Source: Planctomycetota bacterium
GTDB taxonomy: Bacteria > Planctomycetota > GCA-002687715 > DRQF01
NCBI GenBank assembly: GCA_020639295.1
Contig: JACKGY010000004.1
Coordinates: 62,001-126,000 of the forward strand
DNA length: 64,000 bases
Direction: 5' to 3'
Part shown: piece after piece, positions 55,660 to 64,000 of the stretch
Layout: every line of letters starts with the position of its first letter
Position numbering within the stretch: position 1 is the first letter of the stretch
The notes under the pieces: generated by a model
What the model saw: only the letters and a program-made list of their open reading frames with translations
The model's database searches: none
Told to the model about the DNA's origin: nothing
Made by a program: the position numbers and the translations under genes

Positions 55660-56493
55660 ATGAAGTTCGAGACGGTCGACGCAGACTTGATGAAGCGAGC
55701 CGTGGGCGCCTTTCTCGAGGTCGCCTGGGGTGAGCTCTCGGCCGCGCATTGGCCCAAGAGCATCGACTTCGATCACAACGATCGCGACGGGGTCCTGAAG
55801 GGCTTCGTCGACGAGAAGCAGCGCGGCTGCATGCGCAAGTTCAGCCTGCGCCTCGGCAACCGCCGCTATCCCTTCATGAAGATGGTCTTCCAGGAGCTGC
55901 TCTTCCGCGACTGCTTCTTCTTCAGCGTCGACACCCACGACGAGCTGGACATCAAGGAGACCACGCCGGACTACCAGGAATGGCTGGCGATCCGCGACTA
56001 CAACGCCCAGGTGAAGTCACGGGTGGAGGAACTCTGGCGGAGCAACGAGATTCCCACCCTCGCGGACGTGCTCGAACGGGTCGACCAGGACCAGGTCCCG
56101 CCGGAGCAGGTCTGCCGCCAGGACACGCCGCCGCGGGTCTGGGTGGTGGACGACGAGCCCTCGATCGCCGAGGGCGTCCGCCGGACACTCGAGAAGCGAC
56201 GCTACGAGGTGCGGGTCTTTCCTTCAGCGGAGGAGGCCCTGGCCGCGATCCGCCAGGCGACCCCGGATCTGATCATCTCCGACCTGGAGATGGGCAACGG
56301 GCTCACGGGCCTCCAGTTCTGCGAGCAGCTCCGCACGCGTCGCGACCAGCCTCACGTCCCCTTCATCCTGGCCACCGCCGCCGGGATCGACCTCACCCGC
56401 TTCAATCTCATCGACGGCTTCATCGTCAAGCCCTACGAGGTCGAGGTCCTCTGCGCCTTCGTGGCCAAGCACCTGCGCCCGGCCCGGACCTGA
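55660..56493 (+). CDS. receiver-domain protein with novel N-terminal domain
   Basis: 277 residues. The C-terminal receiver (about 160-277) has acidic pocket 'VWVVDDEPSIAEGV', phospho-Asp in 'LIISDLEMGNG' and conserved Lys in 'FIVKPYEVEVL', so it should accept phosphate. The N-terminal ~150 residues ('VAWGELSAAHWPKSIDFDH...FSLRLGNRRYPFMKMVFQE') are rich in aromatic residues and match nothing I know. There is no DNA-binding or enzymatic output, suggesting a protein-binding regulator. It stands alone 40 bases after lspA. Confidence 0.85.
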   Translation: MKFETVDADLMKRAVGAFLEVAWGELSAAHWPKSIDFDHNDRDGVLKGFVDEKQRGCMRKFSLRLGNRRYPFMKMVFQELLFRDCFFFSVDTHDELDIKETTPDYQEWLAIRDYNAQVKSRVEELWRSNEIPTLADVLERVDQDQVPPEQVCRQDTPPRVWVVDDEPSIAEGVRRTLEKRRYEVRVFPSAEEALAAIRQATPDLIISDLEMGNGLTGLQFCEQLRTRRDQPHVPFILATAAGIDLTRFNLIDGFIVKPYEVEVLCAFVAKHLRPART

Positions 56494-56641
56494 TCGGCGC
56501 CCCGTCGGGTCGACCGCCCGCCGGCCGCGTCCGGCCCCGGCCCCCGGCGCGAATCGCCCTTCTCATCGGTAGAGGTGGTGGGCCAGGCGGGCCTGTCGTT
56601 ACACTGCCGCCCTCGGTTTCCCAGGAGAGACGGTCCAGCTC

Positions 56642-59254
<2,613 letters not shown>

Positions 59255-59322
59255 GGTCCGCGCGCGACCCGGATTGATCGCGAAGGGGAGGTCGGGCGCC
59301 GCCGCGGCGGTCGCGGAAGGAC

Positions 59323-60594
59323 ATGAGTCGCATCGTCCTCGCGCTCTACTCGCTGGTCCTCGGCATCGGTCTGCCGCTCTACCGCCTGCGGCGGCGGTTC
59401 GGTCGCCGGCCGGTCGCTCCGGCCGCGGCCCGCAGCCGGGACTTTCCCCGTCGAGCCGATCGGCCGGTGATCTGGCTGCACGCCGTTTCCGTCGGCGAGA
59501 TCCTCGCCGCCCGGGCCCTGCTCGAGGAGCTGGCCCGCGCCTGGCCCGACCACGAGATCCTGATCTCCACCACGACCCGCGCCGGCATGGCGATGGCCGA
59601 GCGGGAGTACCCGGGACTCCGGCGCTTCTACTGTCCCTACGACCTGGCCGGTCCGGTCCGGCGCGCCCTGGCGGCGCTCCGCCCCGATCTCCTGGTCCTG
59701 GTCGAGCTGGAACTCTGGCCGCGCCTGCTGGACGAGTGCCGTCGACGGGGCCTTCCGGTGGTCCTGGTGAACGGGAAGCTCTCGGAATCCTCGGCGCGCG
59801 GCTATCGCCGGCTGCTGCGACTCCTGCCCCGGCTGCTGGAACCGGTCCGCCTCCTGGCGGTCCAGAACGAGGACCAGGCCCGCCGTTTCGCGGCCCTGGG
59901 CGATCTGGGCGCCCGGATTCGCGTGACCGGCAACATCAAAGTTGATAACCTCCCCCCGACCCCCTCCCCGGAGGATGGTCGCAAGCTCCGTCTCTCACTC
60001 GGTTTCGGTGATGCTCCGCTGTTCCTGGCGGGGAGCACCCACGAAGGGGAAGACGAGGCCGTTCTCGATGCCACTCTCGCGATCCGGTCGGAAATGCCGA
60101 ACTGCAGGTTGGTGCTGGCACCCCGGCACCTGGAGCGCCTGCCGGCGATCGAGGCCGCGGTCCGGGACCGGGGCCTGGTCAGCGTCCGCAAGTCGGCTCC
60201 CTGCCGAGGCGACGAGACCGTCCTGCTGGTGGATACCATGGGCGAGCTGGCCGGGCTCTTCGCCGCCGCCGACCTGGTCTTCCTGGGCGGCAGCCTGGTT
60301 CCGCGGGGTGGACACAACCTGCTCGAGCCGGCGGCGGCGGGGCGGATGCAGATCGTGGGCCCCTGGCTGTGGACGGTGGCCGAGACGGCCGCTGAACTCG
60401 AGGCCGCCGGGGCCCTGGCGGTGGTGCCGGACGCCGGAAGTCTCGGTCCACGCGCTCGCGGCCTCTTGTGTCGAGGCCCGGAAGAACGAAAAAGGGCGGC
60501 AGAAGCCGCTCGGGCGGTGGTGGAGCGCCACCGCGGTGCGACGGCTCGCACCGTCAAGGTCATGAAGGAGCTGGATCTCCTTCGGAGTCGATGA
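59323..60594 (+). CDS. waaA: 3-deoxy-D-manno-octulosonic acid (Kdo) transferase
   Basis: 423 residues. An N-terminal membrane anchor (IVLALYSLVLGIGLPLYRL) and GT30 motifs 'WLHAVSVGEILAARALL', 'PYDLAGPVRRAL', 'LVLVELELWPRLL', 'LVNGKLSESSARGY', 'VTGNIKVDN', 'FLAGSTHEGEDE' and 'FLGGSLVPRGGHNLLEPAA'. It adds Kdo to lipid A precursor, showing that the organism makes a lipopolysaccharide-type outer membrane. No other lipid A gene is adjacent. Confidence 0.95.
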   Translation: MSRIVLALYSLVLGIGLPLYRLRRRFGRRPVAPAAARSRDFPRRADRPVIWLHAVSVGEILAARALLEELARAWPDHEILISTTTRAGMAMAEREYPGLRRFYCPYDLAGPVRRALAALRPDLLVLVELELWPRLLDECRRRGLPVVLVNGKLSESSARGYRRLLRLLPRLLEPVRLLAVQNEDQARRFAALGDLGARIRVTGNIKVDNLPPTPSPEDGRKLRLSLGFGDAPLFLAGSTHEGEDEAVLDATLAIRSEMPNCRLVLAPRHLERLPAIEAAVRDRGLVSVRKSAPCRGDETVLLVDTMGELAGLFAAADLVFLGGSLVPRGGHNLLEPAAAGRMQIVGPWLWTVAETAAELEAAGALAVVPDAGSLGPRARGLLCRGPEERKRAAEAARAVVERHRGATARTVKVMKELDLLRSR

Positions 60595-60639
60595 GAGAGC
60601 GCGGCGGCCCCCCGGCCGCCGGCGCCGAATCTGGAGCTG

Positions 60640-61809
60640 ATGATGAGCGAACGTAGAGTCTTCACATCCGAGTCGGTCTCGATGGGGCACCCGGACAAGG
60701 TCGCGGACCAGATCTCCGACGCGATCCTCGACGCGATGCTGGCCCAGGACCCGCTCAGCCGCGTGGCCTGCGAGACCCTGGTGACGACCGGCTATGTCCA
60801 GATCGCCGGCGAGATCACCAGCAAGGCGATCGTCGACATGCCGGCCATCATCCGGAAGACGATCACCGACATCGGTTACGTCAGCTCGCAGATGGGCTTC
60901 GACGCCGCCACCTGCGGCATCAACATCGCCCTCGACAAGCAGTCGCCCGACATCGCCCAGGGCGTCGATGACGATCCGGAGAAGCAGAAGGAGCAGGGCG
61001 CCGGCGACCAGGGAATCATGTTCGGCTACGCCTGCCGCGAGACGCCCGAGCTGATGCCGATGCCGATCATGCTGTCGCACCGGCTGATGGCGAATCTGGC
61101 GCGCATGCGCCAGGAGGGCGTGGTGAACTGGCTCCGGCCCGACTCGAAGAGCCAGGTCACGGTCGAGTACGACGGCGAGCAGCCGGTGCGCGTGCACACC
61201 GTCCTGATCTCGACCCAGCACTCGCCCGAGGTGAGCCAGGCCGAGATCCGCGACTTCATCATCAAGCGCCTGGTCAAGGAGACGATCCCGGCCGAGCTGC
61301 TCGACGACAAGACCATCTACCACGTCAACCCGACCGGCAACTTCGTCATCGGCGGGCCGATGGGCGACTGCGGCCTCACCGGTCGCAAGATCATCGTCGA
61401 CACCTACGGCGGCATGGGCCGGCACGGCGGTGGCGCCTTCTCCGGCAAGGATCCCAGCAAGGTGGATCGTTCGGCCGCCTACGCCGCGCGCTGGGTGGCG
61501 AAGAACGTGGTCGCGGCCGGCCTGGCCGATCGCTGCGAGCTGCAGCTCAGCTACGCCATCGGCGTGGCGCAGCCGCTGTCGGTCCGGGTCATGACCGGCG
61601 GCACCAACCACATCCCGGAGGAGAAGATCGAGGCCGCGATCCGCGAGGTCTTCGACCTGCGGCCGCGCGCGATCGTGGAGCAGCTCGATCTGCTCAAGCC
61701 CCGCTACCTCCAGACCGCCGCGCACGGCCACTTCGGCCGCGAGGGCGAGGCCTTCACCTGGGAGCGCTGCGACCGGGTCGAGGAGCTCAAGAAGGCCGCC
61801 CGCCTCTGA
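60640..61809 (+). CDS. metK: S-adenosylmethionine synthetase
   Basis: 389 residues. It makes S-adenosylmethionine from methionine and ATP. Motifs: 'SESVSMGHPDKVADQISDA', 'GDQGIMFGYA', 'HVNPTGNFVIGGPMGDCGLTGRKIIVDTYGG' (active-site loops), 'GGGAFSGKDPSKVDRSAAY' (P-loop). Two adjacent ATGs (60640, 60643) are equally possible starts behind a GGAG. No SAM riboswitch is evident in the 45-base upstream gap. A strong terminator follows. Confidence 0.98.
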   Translation: MMSERRVFTSESVSMGHPDKVADQISDAILDAMLAQDPLSRVACETLVTTGYVQIAGEITSKAIVDMPAIIRKTITDIGYVSSQMGFDAATCGINIALDKQSPDIAQGVDDDPEKQKEQGAGDQGIMFGYACRETPELMPMPIMLSHRLMANLARMRQEGVVNWLRPDSKSQVTVEYDGEQPVRVHTVLISTQHSPEVSQAEIRDFIIKRLVKETIPAELLDDKTIYHVNPTGNFVIGGPMGDCGLTGRKIIVDTYGGMGRHGGGAFSGKDPSKVDRSAAYAARWVAKNVVAAGLADRCELQLSYAIGVAQPLSVRVMTGGTNHIPEEKIEAAIREVFDLRPRAIVEQLDLLKPRYLQTAAHGHFGREGEAFTWERCDRVEELKKAARL

Positions 61810-61836
61810 CCGGGGGCCTGGAGCCTCGCTGCTGAA

Positions 61837-61867
61837 CGACGGCCGGCAACTTCGTTGCCGGCCGTCG
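61837..61867 (+). terminator. intrinsic terminator after metK
   Basis: A perfect 14-bp stem (CGACGGCCGGCAAC / GTTGCCGGCCGTCG), loop TTC, followed by the T-rich CGTCTTTCTTG. Confidence 0.88.
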
Positions 61868-61968
61868 CGTCTTTCTTGACGTCCCGTTTCATCCCTTTCC
61901 GCGCAAGTCCTTGCCTGGCGGGCCCTTGGATGATCGACGCCCGGCCTCGCCAATGGTCCGTCCCTTGC

Positions 61969-61997
61969 TTGGCCTCCATCGGGCGAGCCCCTACAAT
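61969..61997 (+). promoter_or_regulatory. sigma-70-type promoter of the prepilin-like gene
   Basis: -35-like TTGGCC (61969-61974) and -10 TACAAT (61992-61997), 17-base spacer, 52 bases before the ATG and downstream of the metK terminator. Confidence 0.6.
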
Positions 61998-62049
61998 GGC
62001 GGTCCCTCCCTCCGGGAGGCCCGATCGCGAGGACCCGAGGACGAGAACG

Positions 62050-62700
62050 ATGAATCAAACGCGCGCGCGGCAGACCGGCTTCACCCTGATCGAGCTCCTG
62101 GTGGTGATGACCATCATCGTCATCCTGGGCGGCCTCGGCATCCCTCGCCTGATCGAGGCGATGCGTGAGGCGGAGATGACCAAGTCGAAGGGCAACCTCG
62201 AGAACATCTACGCCGGGATCATGTCCTACGAGCGCAAGAACGGGCGCATTCCGGGCAAGCAGGCCGACGGCACGACCGTGTCGGGCTCCGCCTTCGTCTG
62301 CGCCGTCTGGGGCGACCCCTACATCGAGAAGAGCATGAAGAATGCCGAGATGTTCTTCTGCGCCTCGCTCTCGGCCCCGCCGCTCACCGAGGAGAACGTG
62401 GACGAGTGGGTGACGCCCGAGAACATCCACTGGGCCGGCCTCAATCAGGACGACAAGAACTACGCCAAGGGTCGGACCACGGCGAAGAACACCTCCAAGA
62501 CCGTCATCATCTGCAACAAGCCGCTGTTCGAGAACGAGATGCCCCACGCCGGGCGCTCGCTCGCGGTGCTCTACCTCGACGGCCACGTCGGTCAGTTCGA
62601 CCGCGATCAGTGGGGCGAGGACTGGAGCGACGAGGAGCCGCTGTCGATCGGCCCCGAGTCGCCGGTCGAGGCCCTGCAGGGACTGCAGGGCGACGAGTAG
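62050..62700 (+). CDS. prepilin-type pseudopilin-like protein
   Basis: 216 residues. The N terminus carries the type IV prepilin/pseudopilin signature 'RQTGFTLIELLVVMTIIVIL': cleavage between Gly and Phe by a prepilin peptidase, then methylation of Phe, with a long hydrophobic helix. The remainder is soluble and has a planctomycete-like 'SLAVLYLDGHVGQFD' ending, as in H-x-G-x-x-N/D-type secreted pilin-like proteins. It may be a type II secretion-type pseudopilin or a free-standing surface protein. Flanked by its own promoter and a terminator. Confidence 0.85.
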   Translation: MNQTRARQTGFTLIELLVVMTIIVILGGLGIPRLIEAMREAEMTKSKGNLENIYAGIMSYERKNGRIPGKQADGTTVSGSAFVCAVWGDPYIEKSMKNAEMFFCASLSAPPLTEENVDEWVTPENIHWAGLNQDDKNYAKGRTTAKNTSKTVIICNKPLFENEMPHAGRSLAVLYLDGHVGQFDRDQWGEDWSDEEPLSIGPESPVEALQGLQGDE

Positions 62701-62790
62701 GGCCGGCGACCCGGTCCGAAGGTCGGGCCAGCGAGGCGGGGCGGGGCCGTGACGGTTCCGCCCCGCTCGCGTTCGAAGGGGGCAAAGAGC

Positions 62791-62819
62791 GACGGCCGGG
62801 AGCATAGCTCCCGGCCGTC
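62791..62819 (+). terminator. hairpin terminator after prepilin-like gene
   Basis: A perfect 13-bp stem (GACGGCCGGGAGC / GCTCCCGGCCGTC) with loop ATA. Resembles the metK terminator in its GACGGCCGG stem base. Confidence 0.8.
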
Positions 62820-63139
62820 TGGAAATATCACCCAACACTTGCTCCGGCTTTTTGAAAAGCCATGTGGGGAAACTCTGACGAGCAACCTCACGCCCTCCCT
62901 TGGCAAGCGACATGCCAGCTACGCGGACTATTTATTTATCTCGCAAGTCGATTGCTGGGATAGCCTTGCGGCTGATGTTCGTGGTCCGGTCCAGGCCCTG
63001 ACCGTAAACCGGTTCTTACTCACTCGCCGGTTTCGGGAGGGGCGGCGGCCAGCCGGAGCCGCCACCGGGGTCGCCACCGAGGCCCATTCTTGAGGGGGAG
63101 GGGGGCGCCGTTAGAATCCCCTTTCCTCCACGCTGACGG
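62820..63139. other. AT-richer intergenic region before miaB
   Basis: 320 bases, unusually AT-rich for this genome, including an ACTATTTATTTATCT island near 62930. Two hairpins: GGCTTTT/AAAAGCC at 62846-62861 and AAACCGG/CCGGTTT at 63006-63033. It probably holds the miaB promoter; no riboswitch was recognised. Confidence 0.45.

Positions 63140-64000
<861 letters not shown>

Noticed and set aside
60595..60639. SAM riboswitch before metK
   Set aside because: Only 45 bases upstream with no SAM-binding core recognisable.

Overview
The window is very GC-rich, densely coded bacterial chromosome, most likely from a planctomycete or close relative. This is an inference. It rests on the gene mix (Ser/Thr kinase fused to a SUMF1/FGE domain, a beta-propeller hybrid histidine kinase, families of secreted parallel beta-helix proteins with a common C-terminal domain, an FG-GAP secreted protein, a prepilin-like protein, a HEAT plus vWA protein) together with Gram-negative envelope genes (waaA, lspA, secA). 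No rRNA or tRNA gene was seen. Genes run off both ends: the HEAT/vWA gene on the left and miaB on the right.

Layout. 1-6.3 kb: HEAT/vWA gene, a DUF3592-like membrane protein and a propeller hybrid sensor kinase. 6.4-8.7 kb: a 163-bp tandem repeat array split by a complete IS1380-family element with exact ends and a CTAG target duplication. 8.7-9.9 kb: a thioredoxin-fold protein whose first redox-active cysteine codon is an in-frame TGA (U-G-P-C), followed 31 nt later by a bacterial-SECIS-like hairpin with a GGUC loop; this is a probable selenoprotein. 10.1-14.1 kb: a small protein, a kinase-SUMF1 fusion and a membrane protein. 14.2-15.4 kb: a second 163-bp repeat array. 15.4-18.7 kb: a GAF sigma-54 activator divergent from an AhpD-like gene that has a -24/-12 promoter and three upstream palindromes, then a nitroreductase.

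18.7-33 kb: alpha/beta hydrolase, PEMT/ICMT-like methyltransferase, three paralogous secreted beta-helix proteins, a large beta-helix lipoprotein coupled to a membrane protein, and an unknown protein. 33.1-41.5 kb: a fatty acid desaturase divergent from a tight operon of trypsin-like protease, MoxR-type AAA+ ATPase, a large protein ending in an FGE/SUMF1 domain, a small ORF, and two more FGE/SUMF1 proteins. The FGE domains are nearly identical until their last 60 or so residues, then differ sharply. This looks like an NTP-dependent conflict or surveillance system with diversified recognition domains.

41.5-64 kb: phosphoribosyltransferase, two small secreted or low-complexity proteins, hutH-hutU (histidine degradation), a flippase plus two glycosyltransferases (surface glycan), an FG-GAP protein, a WHy/LEA14-like lipoprotein overlapping a Xer recombinase gene, a dksA-like/lspA pair with a strong sigma-70 promoter, a receiver-domain protein, secA, waaA, metK, a prepilin-like gene and partial miaB. 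Several clear hairpin terminators separate these units.
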